Part shown: one piece after another, positions 39,241 through 49,095 of the stretch | Position numbering within the stretch: the first letter of the stretch is position 1 | Layout of the letters: each line of letters opens with the position of its first letter | Virus record (IMG/VR): IMGVR_UViG_3300031673_004168 | Location: 1 to 55,185 of that record | Source of the DNA: a virus | Direction: 5' to 3' (one strand) | DNA length: 55,185 bases | Program-made: the position numbers and the translations under genes | The notes under the pieces: generated by a model | The model's input: only the letters and a program-made list of their open reading frames with translations | What the model was told of the DNA's origin: nothing | The model's database searches: none

Positions 39241-42159
39241 ATGGCTAACGAGATTTTTGTAACCATAGGTGCTAAATTCCAAAGCGACATGAACGCACAG
39301 TTAGGTAGTGTCCAGAAGAAAGGCATGGCGGCACAGAACTCTATGAATGGGTTAGGTCGTGCGGCGTTTTTCGCAGGATTTGGGCTGAAACAAATGGGTC
39401 GAGAGATGCTTACCGCAGGCATGGCTTTAGGTAGCTTGGCTGTTATGGCGGCAAAAGCGTTCGCAGACTTTGAAGATGCCGTTATGACTACTGGTGCTAC
39501 GGCACAGCTTACGTCTGAACAGTACAAAGAAATGGGTACGGTTATACTTGATTTGGCACGAAGTACGGTATTCACAGCTAACGAAATTGGTAAAGCTACA
39601 GTAGTCTTGGCACAGGCAGGATTGGCGTTTGACGAAATTAAGTTTGCGATTAAAGGTGTAACGCAACTATCTACTGCGTTTGCTACTGACTTGGAATCTA
39701 CGTCTAAAGCGGTTGTTCAGACAATAAGACAGTTCGGGTTAGAGTTTAGCGAGACAGAACGAGTAGTAAACCTTTTTGCGGCGGCGGCAACTTCGAGTAG
39801 ATTGACAGTTAAGACTTTAGGTCAAGCTATGTCTAATGTCGGTCCGGTCGCAAAGGTATTAGGCGTAAGTTTAGAAACCGTAACTGCTATTTTAGGACAC
39901 ATGGCTAATGTCGGCATAGACGGCACGAAAAGTGGTAGACAGTTAAGAATAATGATGTTACGTTTGGCAACTGCTATGCCACATACTTCTTCTAAGAAAA
40001 TAAATGACGCTTTAAAAGATTTAACCCTTACGTTCAACGACATAAACCCAGCCACCAATGATTTTATAGATATATTGCTGAAACTAAAGAAGGCTAATAT
40101 AGGTGCGTCAGAAGCCAGTGTATTATTCAGGCAAAGAGCGGCGGCAACAGGATTAAGCCTTGTTGAGAATGCCGAAAAGATAGCAGAACTTAGGGATAGA
40201 ATAACAGGCACTCAAAGAGCGTATGAAGTATTTGGATTGAGAATGGTAACGCTTACCGCTAAGGCAGAGATATTTAAAGATTCAATTATAGCTTTAGGTG
40301 TTTCTATTGGGAAACTTTTAGAAGGTGGAATTAAAGTCATTGTAGACAAAGGCACAGATTTTGTAAAGGGTTTAATCGAGAATGATGAACAAGTTAAAAA
40401 CATAACAGAATCTATTATTAAATGGACAGGTGCATTAGTCGGTGGCGGTGGTCTTTTGATTGCTGTTGGAAGCCTTATAGGTTTCATGGCGATTTTAAGT
40501 GTTATGGGTGCTCCAATTTGGGCGGCGTTTCTTGCACTTGCAGGTATCTTTGGTGCGGCAAGTTGGGCTGGCAATAAATTATCAGAAAGTATCTTAGGTG
40601 TAAGTAACGCTTTCGAGGAAAGCCAAACTAAAATAAAACAGGATTTAATGGCGACAGATAGGCTCATAAACGAATATGAGATATTAAGAGGCAAAGCCGA
40701 TTCAAGTAGAGGTGCACAGAAAAAGTTAAAAGAGATAACAGATGAACTCAAAGAAACATATCCAGAATTGGTTGAGCAAATAAATGAGTTTGCTGAAGGG
40801 CTAAGAAAAGGGTCTGAATTTCAGAAAGATGTTTTTAATGAAGCAACAAGAAAATCTATTGAAGCACATACTAAAAAGATAAAAGAACTTAATGATGAAT
40901 TAAATAGACAAGAAGAATCTAACATTGTATGGCGTGGAATGTTAGCTATTTTTGATGAAGCGAAAGAAAAAGCCGAAGAAGGAAGTAATTTTATATCTAA
41001 AAAGTTTCAACAAATTCAAGGTAATGTAAAAAAGTCTATTGATGAAGGCGGTAAATTACATTTTCTTACAGAAGCAAATGAAGCTTTAGAATCATGGTAT
41101 AAAAATTTAGTAACTGGTGGAGATAGATTTAAAAAAGATGTAGCTGACCCTATAAAAACAGAAATAGATGTTTTGAAAGGCAAAATTGAAGATTTGAATG
41201 AGACATCTTCTCTAAAAGAATTTGTCGAAGAAGCTAAAAAAGCACCCATGACTTTAAACGAGATTAAAGCTCTTACAGACCAAATAGATACTAACTTAAA
41301 AAGCTGGGAAATTCCAGTATCTGATACAACTAAAAAACTTGATGACTTAAAAAGGGAATTTGATGATGCGGTAGCCTCAAATCTGGCTTCTCAAAAATTA
41401 TTAGACGACCAACTAAAAAACAGCAAAGCTGGTTTGATTTCCCTTACAACAGACCAAATATTAGCAACTGAAGAAGGTGCTACTAAAAACAAAGTGGCTT
41501 TAGAACAAATAACAGAAGCATATCGAAGAATGGTTGCCGACACACATGGTCTTAATCGAGAGTTCAAAATGGACTTTATGAGCCTTACAGGCGATATGGT
41601 AGATTTCTGGACAGACGCTATTGACGGCATGATAACCAAAACAAAGACTTGGCAAGACGTTTGGCAGGATATACTCACACAAGCACGCAGATTTTTTATT
41701 CAGTCTTTTCTTCAGATTATATTCAATAAATGGCGAGAAACAATGGGTGCCATGCAAACTGGTGGTAGCGGTGGAAGTTGGGTAGACATACTATTAAAAA
41801 GTATAGGAATGTTCGCCGGAATTAAGGGTGGTGGCACACCTGCAACAACTTCAAATGCCGCAAGTGCTTCTTATTTTTCAAATCTTCAGCGTTCAGATGT
41901 TGGGTTCGCAAGCGGAGGTATAGCAACAGCTCCAACAGCTGGAATATTCGGTGAAGCAGGACCAGAAGCACTCATACCATTAGACAGATTAAACGAGTTT
42001 ACAGGTGCGAAAACTCAAGAGATAACAGTAGTAAACGTAATAGACCCATCATTCGTGCCAGCTTCAATAGTAAAAGACCCACGAGTAATTATAAACATAA
42101 TCAACCAAGACTTAATTGAAGCTGGGTCAACTCGTAGAACTTTAAGGAGAAGCCAGTAG
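39241..42159 (+). CDS. Tape measure protein
   Basis: 972 residues, the ruler of tail length. The front (about 20-340) is the PhageMin_Tail/TP901 core, e.g. FADFEDAVMTTGATAQLTSE and VTAILGHMANVGIDGTKSG. Hydrophobic segments near 395-450 (VGGGGLLIAVGSLIGFMAIL, GAPIWAAFLALAGIFGAASW) could cross the host membrane. A long coiled part follows, and the end has GIFGEAGPEALIPLDRL, typical of tape measures. Confidence 0.93.
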   Translation: MANEIFVTIGAKFQSDMNAQLGSVQKKGMAAQNSMNGLGRAAFFAGFGLKQMGREMLTAGMALGSLAVMAAKAFADFEDAVMTTGATAQLTSEQYKEMGTVILDLARSTVFTANEIGKATVVLAQAGLAFDEIKFAIKGVTQLSTAFATDLESTSKAVVQTIRQFGLEFSETERVVNLFAAAATSSRLTVKTLGQAMSNVGPVAKVLGVSLETVTAILGHMANVGIDGTKSGRQLRIMMLRLATAMPHTSSKKINDALKDLTLTFNDINPATNDFIDILLKLKKANIGASEASVLFRQRAAATGLSLVENAEKIAELRDRITGTQRAYEVFGLRMVTLTAKAEIFKDSIIALGVSIGKLLEGGIKVIVDKGTDFVKGLIENDEQVKNITESIIKWTGALVGGGGLLIAVGSLIGFMAILSVMGAPIWAAFLALAGIFGAASWAGNKLSESILGVSNAFEESQTKIKQDLMATDRLINEYEILRGKADSSRGAQKKLKEITDELKETYPELVEQINEFAEGLRKGSEFQKDVFNEATRKSIEAHTKKIKELNDELNRQEESNIVWRGMLAIFDEAKEKAEEGSNFISKKFQQIQGNVKKSIDEGGKLHFLTEANEALESWYKNLVTGGDRFKKDVADPIKTEIDVLKGKIEDLNETSSLKEFVEEAKKAPMTLNEIKALTDQIDTNLKSWEIPVSDTTKKLDDLKREFDDAVASNLASQKLLDDQLKNSKAGLISLTTDQILATEEGATKNKVALEQITEAYRRMVADTHGLNREFKMDFMSLTGDMVDFWTDAIDGMITKTKTWQDVWQDILTQARRFFIQSFLQIIFNKWRETMGAMQTGGSGGSWVDILLKSIGMFAGIKGGGTPATTSNAASASYFSNLQRSDVGFASGGIATAPTAGIFGEAGPEALIPLDRLNEFTGAKTQEITVVNVIDPSFVPASIVKDPRVIINIINQDLIEAGSTRRTLRRSQ

Positions 42160-42160
42160 T

Positions 42161-42496
42161 ATGGCGACATTCCCAAGCATAACCCCACAATATCCATTTG
42201 TTGAAGTTACGCAATACGGTAACTTAATAAACGATATTTGGGGTAAAGAAAAAAGACGTAACCTTTGGGGTCCGAAAAAAGGGTTTCATCTTAAATACGA
42301 CCATATAAGTTTATCTGACGCAAGAAGTATAGTTGAGTTTTTTGACGCAAGACGTGGTAACTACGAATCGTTTTCTTGGACGCATCCTTTAACTGATGTT
42401 TCTTATACAGTAAGGTTTGCAGAATCAAACATTACACGAAAAGAAGTTGGTGTGAACGCTTTTAATATAGAGTTTGATTTGGTAGAGGAGCTATGA
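42161..42496 (+). CDS. Distal tail protein, copy 1 (gpM/DUF2460-like)
   Basis: 111 residues. SLSDARSIVEFFDARRGNYE, then SFSWTHP and YTVRF, and a final FNIEFDLVEE strand, as in small lambda gpM-like or DUF2460-like tail-tip proteins. The protein encoded at 42765 has the same order of motifs, so this is a duplicated gene. Confidence 0.7.
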   Translation: MATFPSITPQYPFVEVTQYGNLINDIWGKEKRRNLWGPKKGFHLKYDHISLSDARSIVEFFDARRGNYESFSWTHPLTDVSYTVRFAESNITRKEVGVNAFNIEFDLVEEL

Positions 42497-42588
42497 TGGA
42501 AGTTTTATTTCATGGGTATCAACATTTGCCGATATATATTTATACGGTATTACTTTTAACAGAAATAATGAGGCGAAATGGAAGATAA
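42493..42588 (+). CDS. Tiny membrane peptide (31 aa)
   Basis: ATG at 42493 overlaps the preceding stop (ATGA) after GAGGAG. HLPIYIYTVLLLTEIM is a hydrophobic segment. The end overlaps the NrdD-like gene by 11 bases. A real gene on the strength of its ribosome site and overlaps; role unknown. Confidence 0.45.
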   Translation: MMEVLFHGYQHLPIYIYTVLLLTEIMRRNGR

Positions 42589-42772
42589 GAAAATATATGA
42601 ACGTGGCGTTGTTCCGCAGAAAGAGCCAAGAAAGAAATCCAACTGTTCGCTTGAGAGATACCAAAGAATTACGGGTTATTTCCAAAGCACACATGCATGG
42701 AACCCGGGCAAGGTTTCTGAACTAAAGGACAGAAAATATTACAATATCGAAGAGGAAAAACTAAATGGCTGA
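42578..42772 (+). CDS. Stand-alone NrdD-like glycyl-radical fragment (64 aa)
   Basis: Residues 23-57 (CSLERYQRITGYFQ, then HAWNPGK and ELKDRKYY) match the last part of anaerobic ribonucleotide reductase NrdD, including the RxxGY box whose Gly (33 here) carries the stable radical. The large catalytic part is absent. It may be a spare radical domain in the manner of YfiD/GrcA for a damaged host reductase, or a relic with another use. It lies among tail genes, overlapping both neighbours. Confidence 0.6.
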   Translation: MEDKKIYERGVVPQKEPRKKSNCSLERYQRITGYFQSTHAWNPGKVSELKDRKYYNIEEEKLNG

Positions 42773-43100
42773 TTTCGTATTGCAACCAAATTACGTCTAC
42801 ACCGAGGTAATAGGCTACAACACAAACATAGTCTCATTCACGTCTGGCAAAGAAGCACGATATTCCAAAGGTTCGGCTATCCATGAGTTTCAGTTAGTTT
42901 ACAGCATGGCAGATGATACGCAAAGAGACACTATTGTAGACTTTTTCAATGCAAAAACAGGAATTTTAACAACATTCACTTGGGACAACCCAACTGACAA
43001 CACAACTTATACAGTCCGATTTAAAGAAGATTCTTTATCGGTAGAAACTTATGATTATGGAATCCACAGAATAACTTTTTCATTTATAGAGGAAATTTAG
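42765..43100 (+). CDS. Distal tail protein, copy 2 (gpM/DUF2460-like)
   Basis: 111 residues, same length as copy 1 at 42161. AIHEFQLVYSMADDTQRDTI, VDFFNAKTG, TFTWDNP and YTVRF, then ITFSFIEEI. The two probably form one mixed ring, or one has changed role. Confidence 0.7.
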   Translation: MADFVLQPNYVYTEVIGYNTNIVSFTSGKEARYSKGSAIHEFQLVYSMADDTQRDTIVDFFNAKTGILTTFTWDNPTDNTTYTVRFKEDSLSVETYDYGIHRITFSFIEEI

Positions 43101-43101
43101 C

Positions 43102-43944
43102 ATGGCAAGAGATTTATCATCAAATTTAGTTACAGCGACAGAAGCGTCAGAATCCAGACCGATTGAACTATACATAATTCATCTTGATAGTGCCACACTT
43201 TATTTTGCGGCGAACGATACTAATGTAGATTTCTATGATTTAAACGGGGACGCTCAAGAATATACCGCTGTTGCTATTTCAAGAAACGATATTAGCAGTA
43301 ACATAGATATTCACGTAGACACCATGACAGTCAGATTAAACAATGTAAATCAAGCTATGTCAAGTTATGTAGCTAATAACGATTTCAGGGGCAGACGATT
43401 GGTTTGTTTAAAAGTATTTTCTGATTATCTTGATAACTCTGACGATTACACAGTTGTTTTTGACGGACTAATGGATAAACCAGTATTGGTAGAAACGCAA
43501 ATGCAAGTAAGCGTTGTGTCAAGATTGGGAACTTTAAATCTAAAGTGTCCAAGAAGAATGTATCAGGTAGCTTGCAATTGGGAGTTTGGTGCGACGGAAT
43601 GTGCATATGATATAGAAGCTACTGGTATATCAGGTCAGACCGCTACAAGTGGCAATACAACTACGTTCTGGGACGATAGCAGGGCAGAGGCTAACGATTA
43701 TTTCAAACATGGCGAAATATTATGGGTGTCAGCAGGGCTTAACTCTTCCGAGAAACGAAAAATAACAGTATCGAGTGGCACGAAATTTGTAATGGATTAT
43801 GCGTTACCTTCTGGTGTGAATCTAAACGATACGTATACAATGAAACGAGGGTGTCCTAAAACGCATTTATGGTGTAGTGGATTAAGTAACTTAGACAATT
43901 ACGGCGGATTTTCTAATCTTCCGTGGGAAATAATAATTCGTTAA
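43102..43944 (+). CDS. Tail-tip protein, lambda gpL-like with Cys cluster
   Basis: 280 residues. The first half (PIELYIIHLDSATLYFAAND, IDIHVDTMTVRLNNV) is a hub-type beta domain. The second has Cys at CPRRMYQVAC, FGATECAYD and RGCPKTHLWC, spacing as in gpL, where the Cys set binds an iron-sulphur cluster. Lies before a gpK-like peptidase and a gpJ-like protein, the lambda order L-K-J. Confidence 0.8.
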   Translation: MARDLSSNLVTATEASESRPIELYIIHLDSATLYFAANDTNVDFYDLNGDAQEYTAVAISRNDISSNIDIHVDTMTVRLNNVNQAMSSYVANNDFRGRRLVCLKVFSDYLDNSDDYTVVFDGLMDKPVLVETQMQVSVVSRLGTLNLKCPRRMYQVACNWEFGATECAYDIEATGISGQTATSGNTTTFWDDSRAEANDYFKHGEILWVSAGLNSSEKRKITVSSGTKFVMDYALPSGVNLNDTYTMKRGCPKTHLWCSGLSNLDNYGGFSNLPWEIIIR

Positions 43945-43953
43945 GGAGATAAA

Positions 43954-44376
43954 ATGTATCATTGGTCAGACGATTATGTAGGTAGAAGATTATTTGAAGA
44001 TGAACATGGATATAAAGGTCATAAGATGTGTCTTTTATTAGCTTTAGAAATCCTTGAAAAACATCTTAACTTTGCTGTGTATAAACCGACTAAACAACTT
44101 ATACGAGAAACAGAAGAAAACTGGTATGAAGATTATCCGTATATATTAGTAACTCACGCACATAGTTATGGTAACACGCTTAACAACATAAAAGACCTTA
44201 AAGAGTTTGATTTAGTATTTTTCAAGATAGACAACGCTATAAGACATTGTGGTGTAATGATAAACGATTACGGTAAATTCGTACACCAACTCAAAGACAG
44301 ACCAGTGCAGATAGACAGATTAAGTTCTAAACATTGGTCTAAACGATTTTTTTGTGGACTACGTATTAAAAGATGA
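43954..44376 (+). CDS. Tail-tip NlpC/P60-like peptidase (gpK-like)
   Basis: 140 residues. Cys 26 in GHKMCLLLALEILEKH, His 98 in IRHCGVMINDYGKFVHQL, and the SKHWSKRFFCGLR end are in NlpC/P60 order. It probably cuts peptidoglycan stem peptides during entry or tail-tip maturation. Position between gpL- and gpJ-like genes supports this. Sequence match is weak beyond the Cys/His set. Confidence 0.65.
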   Translation: MYHWSDDYVGRRLFEDEHGYKGHKMCLLLALEILEKHLNFAVYKPTKQLIRETEENWYEDYPYILVTHAHSYGNTLNNIKDLKEFDLVFFKIDNAIRHCGVMINDYGKFVHQLKDRPVQIDRLSSKHWSKRFFCGLRIKR

Positions 44377-47300
44377 GCAAATCTCCTGGATTTAGAATAA
44401 AAGAGTACCAAACACTAAAAGAACTTGCCGAAGAAAAACTATCGTCACCAAACGCAGATAAGAATTTAGTTGAAATAAAAGACGCTATTGACAAAAAAGA
44501 AATTGGCGATAGTGTAGGTCAGATGATAGGTGCTGTTGTAGGCGGTATTATTGGCGTAGCGTTAGCACCAGTAACTTTTGGTGCGAGTGCGTTTTGGTCT
44601 TTTGCTACTCTAACAGCCGTAATAGCAGGGGCTTCTTTAGGTTCTTCGGTTGGTGGAATAATAGACCCACCCAGACCGCCTTCATTAAGCCAAGACTTTT
44701 CTTCGGGTTCACCTACATATGCGTTTGACGCTTCATATAACACAACTTCTAATCAATATCCAGTACCAGTACTTTATGGAAAAGTTAAAGTAGCAGGTAA
44801 CAATATTTGGCTTAGCGACCCTGGGACAACAACGCTTCATAAATTTGTAGGCATATCAGAAGGCGAGATAAATAGCGTATCAGAAGTAAAACTTAACGAT
44901 ATAGACATAGATGATATAACAGGCTGTTCTTATGATTTATATACAGGGACTTCTTCGCAAACGGTAGACTCAAGGGCAGACGGTGCTGTTGACGGATTAC
45001 GATACACAGCTTACATGGCAGTAACAATGGAAACTGGCGATAAGTTGCGTGGCGGAAACCCTGTATTGACAGGTGTTTACGAAGGAATAAAGGTAAAAAC
45101 TTGGAACGGAAGTGCGTGGTCTGACGGTACTTCTTATAGCAACAACCCAGCGGCTTGCATAAGAGATTTTCTTACGAACACAAGATACGGTGCAGGCATT
45201 CCAGAAGCGTCTTTAGACGATACCACGTTTGGCGAGATATACGATTATTGTGATGTGTTAGTAGACAAAGCAGACGGTACAGGTCAAGAAAAACGGTATA
45301 CTTTAAATTTATGTATAGATAGCAGACAGTCCGTTCCTGATATGTTACAGATAATGTTATCTTGTTTTGGTGGATACTTAATTTTAAGTGGCACGACAGT
45401 AAAGTTAGGTATCGAGAAATCAGAAAGTACAACACAGAGTTTTACAGAAGATACTATCGTAGCAGGAAGTTTATCGCATAGCAAATTAGGCAAAGACGAA
45501 GTTGCCAATAGAATAAAGATTCAGTATGTAGACCCAGATTATAACTGGATAAAGATATACGCTTTAGCGGAAGATAAAATAAACCAAGATGAACGATATG
45601 ATTTAGGTTTAGGCGAAAAAGTTATTGAGAAAGAAATGTCTTTGCTTGGAATTACAAGTTTCAGTCAAGCGTCTCGATTAGCAAATATGTATCTTTATCT
45701 TGATAAACTTTGTGATTCGTATATTACTTTCAAAACCTCACTAAGAGGTGTAGTTTGCGAAGTTGGTGATGTGGTAAGCATTACGCACAGTATGCCTGGG
45801 TGGACTGCAAAGCTATTCAAAGTGCTTCAAATGCGGTTTGCTGAAAACGATACCATTGAAGTTACCGCAAGAGAATACAACGCTTCGATATATTCGGATA
45901 AGCCGGGACAAGAAATAGTAGTTCCTGATTATGGCACTGTAACAAACGAGTTAACACCGCCAGACGCTCCTGATACCGTTACAGCAACAGAAAGCGGATA
46001 CCTTAACGCGGACGGAACTTGGATACCTACAATATCAGCAGAATGGACAGACAACCAAAACAAGTCATATATCAGCCATTACGAAGTTCAATGGAAACGT
46101 GGCGGGGGAGACTATTTTACTTATAGCACAACGGCTGATTTGGCTATGGAACTTTCACCTGCACAGGTAGACGTTGTTTATGTGATAAGAGTTAGAGCTG
46201 TTACAATAGACGGTCTTAAATCAGATTTTACTTCAAGCAATAGCTTAACAATAAACGGCAGGTCAGACGAACCTAATGACGTTGACGCTTATTCATACAC
46301 GTTCAAGAAAAGCCTTATTATACGTTGGGACGGTGTAACTGATAACGATTTATCAGGATACGAAATAAGAGATATAGACGAAAGCTGGGGTGATTCTACT
46401 GGTCTTGTTTGGAGAGGTAATACCGAGAGCTGGAACGACCCGAACCCTTCAAGCACAAGTGATACCTACTATATAAAAGCGTTCAACAATAGCGGTTACT
46501 ATTCTGCTAACGCATTATCAATGCCGTTCATAAACGAAGCCCCGTTAAATGTAACAGGGTTTACAGGTACTTTTGATAACAATATCTCGTTGTCTTGGGA
46601 TAACATGGACACTAATAGCGATTTGGATAGATACGAGGTAAGAACTTCCGACGCTAATTGGGGAGTATCAGGAACTTCTAATTTGACGTTTAATGGCTAT
46701 GCCTTAACCGCAGAGAATATTGACCCATCAGGTGCAAGAAGTAGAACTTTCTATATTAAAGCGTTTGATGTGCATGGTCAAGAATCGGTAAGTGCTTCTG
46801 ATACAACTGTCGAGAATGACGTTCCTGAAACACCTACTTTAACAGGTACAGTATTCGCAGACATGGCAAGACTGTCTTGGAACGATTTATATGATATTGA
46901 CCTTAAATATTACGAAGTATGGGAAGACCAAGAAAACACTTGGGACGGTAGCGAATCTAAAATAGCAAGCATAAACACTACTCACTACGAGCTTACCAGC
47001 AATAGAGACTTTGTTGAAGGCATAACGAAGGGAACTCCTTCTTCAACTGTTATAGCATTATCTGGAACGAACGTAAGCACAGTAAACGATTATTATAATA
47101 GCGACAGGATTTTTATAAAAACTTCCGGCACAGTTTTTGAGGAACGAACAATATCTGACTACGATGGCACGGCAAGCGAAATTACCGTCTCCCCTGCTTT
47201 GACTTATATCCCCCCTGCCGGAGTAAGTTATCACATAGACAACACGGCATATTACAAAGTAGTAGGTGTAGACAACTTCGGGTCAGGCACTTTATCAAAC

Positions 47301-47915
47301 GCAGTTCAAATAGACTACACACAGATTTCAGGTTCGACAATTTCAGACGGTATAATTTCAGGTAGGAAACTTATAACAGGTGAAGTTATAACACTATCAG
47401 CACAGATACGCAACGCTATTATAGATGACGCACATATAAATTCCGTAAACGCCACTAAGATAGTTGCAGATTATCTATCAGCAATAAGTGCTAATTTGGG
47501 AACAATAAACGCAGGTACGATTCAAGGTGGAAACATCTATCTTGATACTCAAGGAGCGTTAAGAAGCAACACTACTGGAAACTATCCTTATCTTGAGTTT
47601 AGCAATGACGGTTTAATGCTAAAAGATTCTGATACTGGTGGTACGTATGGTACAGCGGAATATAGCACAGACAAATATGGTTATGGAGCTTTAGCGTGGC
47701 TCATGAACTCAACTATAGGGGTGCCGTGGGTAGAACTAAAAGAGCCGAGTATTTCAGGAACGACAGTAGCGAGTTTAAGACTTTACAACAGAGGTTCGGA
47801 CCCAGACGGTAAAGCTGAAGTTGGGGATTTGGCTGTTGTGAGCGGTAAGCTAAAAATTTGTATCGGAGCTGGGACTCCGGGGACGTTTCAAATTGTTGGC
47901 GACCAGACAGCTTAA
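44373..47915 (+). CDS. Central tail-tip (host-specificity) protein, gpJ-like
   Basis: 1180 residues. A Gly/Ala-rich hydrophobic part (about 45-90: MIGAVVGGIIGVALAPVTFG) is followed by the conserved tip-attachment core (SNQYPVPVLYGKVKVAGNNI, then FLTNTRYGAGIPEASLDD). Fibronectin-III-like repeats follow (about 530-980, e.g. PPDAPDTVTATESGYLN). The end (about 1000-1180) has collagen- or fibre-like IDDAHINSVNATKIVADYL typical of J proteins. It closes the tube and recognises the host. Confidence 0.9.
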   Translation: MSKSPGFRIKEYQTLKELAEEKLSSPNADKNLVEIKDAIDKKEIGDSVGQMIGAVVGGIIGVALAPVTFGASAFWSFATLTAVIAGASLGSSVGGIIDPPRPPSLSQDFSSGSPTYAFDASYNTTSNQYPVPVLYGKVKVAGNNIWLSDPGTTTLHKFVGISEGEINSVSEVKLNDIDIDDITGCSYDLYTGTSSQTVDSRADGAVDGLRYTAYMAVTMETGDKLRGGNPVLTGVYEGIKVKTWNGSAWSDGTSYSNNPAACIRDFLTNTRYGAGIPEASLDDTTFGEIYDYCDVLVDKADGTGQEKRYTLNLCIDSRQSVPDMLQIMLSCFGGYLILSGTTVKLGIEKSESTTQSFTEDTIVAGSLSHSKLGKDEVANRIKIQYVDPDYNWIKIYALAEDKINQDERYDLGLGEKVIEKEMSLLGITSFSQASRLANMYLYLDKLCDSYITFKTSLRGVVCEVGDVVSITHSMPGWTAKLFKVLQMRFAENDTIEVTAREYNASIYSDKPGQEIVVPDYGTVTNELTPPDAPDTVTATESGYLNADGTWIPTISAEWTDNQNKSYISHYEVQWKRGGGDYFTYSTTADLAMELSPAQVDVVYVIRVRAVTIDGLKSDFTSSNSLTINGRSDEPNDVDAYSYTFKKSLIIRWDGVTDNDLSGYEIRDIDESWGDSTGLVWRGNTESWNDPNPSSTSDTYYIKAFNNSGYYSANALSMPFINEAPLNVTGFTGTFDNNISLSWDNMDTNSDLDRYEVRTSDANWGVSGTSNLTFNGYALTAENIDPSGARSRTFYIKAFDVHGQESVSASDTTVENDVPETPTLTGTVFADMARLSWNDLYDIDLKYYEVWEDQENTWDGSESKIASINTTHYELTSNRDFVEGITKGTPSSTVIALSGTNVSTVNDYYNSDRIFIKTSGTVFEERTISDYDGTASEITVSPALTYIPPAGVSYHIDNTAYYKVVGVDNFGSGTLSNAVQIDYTQISGSTISDGIISGRKLITGEVITLSAQIRNAIIDDAHINSVNATKIVADYLSAISANLGTINAGTIQGGNIYLDTQGALRSNTTGNYPYLEFSNDGLMLKDSDTGGTYGTAEYSTDKYGYGALAWLMNSTIGVPWVELKEPSISGTTVASLRLYNRGSDPDGKAEVGDLAVVSGKLKICIGAGTPGTFQIVGDQTA

Positions 47916-47924
47916 AGGAGATAT

Positions 47925-48131
47925 ATGAACGAACTAACAATAAAAATGGGCGATATACAGCATAGAGTTCTTTGTAAACACGCCACAGCAAATAATACTA
48001 CACCTGAACAGTATGCCACAAACATAATTGTAGGTTGGCTAAACTCAAAAATCAAAGGTGTATTTATAGATAAAATGAAAGCTAAAGATTATGACGAACT
48101 TGAAACTATGTTAGGGAAGGTGGACGAATGA
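47925..48131 (+). CDS. Small helical protein (68 aa)
   Basis: AAAGGAGATAT precedes the ATG. NELTIKMGDIQHRVLCKHAT and a helical end. It overlaps the next gene by ATGA. Perhaps a tail-fibre assembly factor by position; no family recognised. Confidence 0.55.
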   Translation: MNELTIKMGDIQHRVLCKHATANNTTPEQYATNIIVGWLNSKIKGVFIDKMKAKDYDELETMLGKVDE

Positions 48132-48433
48132 AAGACGTAAAAATAGGAGAGAAAAGAACTTTTGAACTGTATCCAGGCGATTGGATAGTTGAAGAAATTA
48201 TCAAAGACAAAAACATTAAACATAATCTAATCTTGAGAAAAAACGGTCAGGAACTGCATAGCTGTCCGCATTGTGGCGGTGTTCTTGGTGAAAGAAAAGA
48301 TTATGTATTTAATCATATAGAAAAATTGAGGCAAGGAGATAAGGTATTGCACTTGGCGATTTCTGATTGTAACCGTACAGTATTGCTTGAAGAAGTTCTG
48401 CCTCAAGGAGGCGTGAATGGCATTTCCAACTAA
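48128..48433 (+). CDS. Small zinc-binding protein (101 aa)
   Basis: Strand-rich front (RTFELYPGDWIVEEIIKDKN) and CPHCGGVLG near residue 54, with a further Cys near 87. Probably a single half-ribbon. It overlaps the next fibre gene by 17 bases. Confidence 0.5.
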   Translation: MKDVKIGEKRTFELYPGDWIVEEIIKDKNIKHNLILRKNGQELHSCPHCGGVLGERKDYVFNHIEKLRQGDKVLHLAISDCNRTVLLEEVLPQGGVNGISN

Positions 48434-49085
48434 TTTAGACAGTTTTTCTGTCAAGACAAGCGGACAGACAATTTCAGAAAGTCACGTAAACGACGTTCAA
48501 ACCGCAATAGTAGCAACCGAAACAAAGATAGGCTACGGAGCAGACACCCCAGTAAGCGGAGATTTCTTCAAAGGCACAGGCACAGGAACTTCGGGTTGGA
48601 GTGCGTTTAGTTCTTCTGATTTGCCTGCTGGCTCTGTTGTTCAAGTAGTTAATACTCAAACCGGTGCAGAATCTCATATAGATACAACGCAAATGCCATA
48701 TGATGATACAATACCACAAAATGACGAGGGTAATGAATTTTTGACATTAGCAATAACACCAACGTCTGCTACAAATAAACTTATAATTGAATGTTATTTT
48801 ACAGGCTCTATTGCAGGCGTTGATAATGTAGTTGCCGCTTTGTTCCAAGATTCTACTGCAAATGCTTTGGCGGCAACGGCTGTATATCCTACGGCAACAG
48901 ATAATGCGTCTTTGGATATTTATTTGCCTCATTATATGGAAGCTGGTACAACAAGTGAAACTACATTTAAGTTAAGAGTTGGGAGTGCAAGTGCATATCT
49001 TATAACAATGAATGGGGCTTCTTCATCAAGAAAATTTGGTGGAGTTTGTGTGTCTGGAATTACTATTAAAGAAATCAAAGTATAA
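48417..49085 (+). CDS. Short tail fibre or receptor-binding protein (222 aa)
   Basis: AAGGAGGCGTGA precedes the ATG. The front SQTISESHVNDVQTAIVATE-like part is a fibre stem; about 85-222 is a beta jelly-roll-like globule (TPTSATNKLIIECYFTGSIA, VAALFQDSTANALA, TTFKLRVGSASAYLI). This end-domain type is frequent in phage fibres that bind surface sugars. Confidence 0.65.
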   Translation: MAFPTNLDSFSVKTSGQTISESHVNDVQTAIVATETKIGYGADTPVSGDFFKGTGTGTSGWSAFSSSDLPAGSVVQVVNTQTGAESHIDTTQMPYDDTIPQNDEGNEFLTLAITPTSATNKLIIECYFTGSIAGVDNVVAALFQDSTANALAATAVYPTATDNASLDIYLPHYMEAGTTSETTFKLRVGSASAYLITMNGASSSRKFGGVCVSGITIKEIKV

Positions 49086-49095
49086 GGAGAAATCT

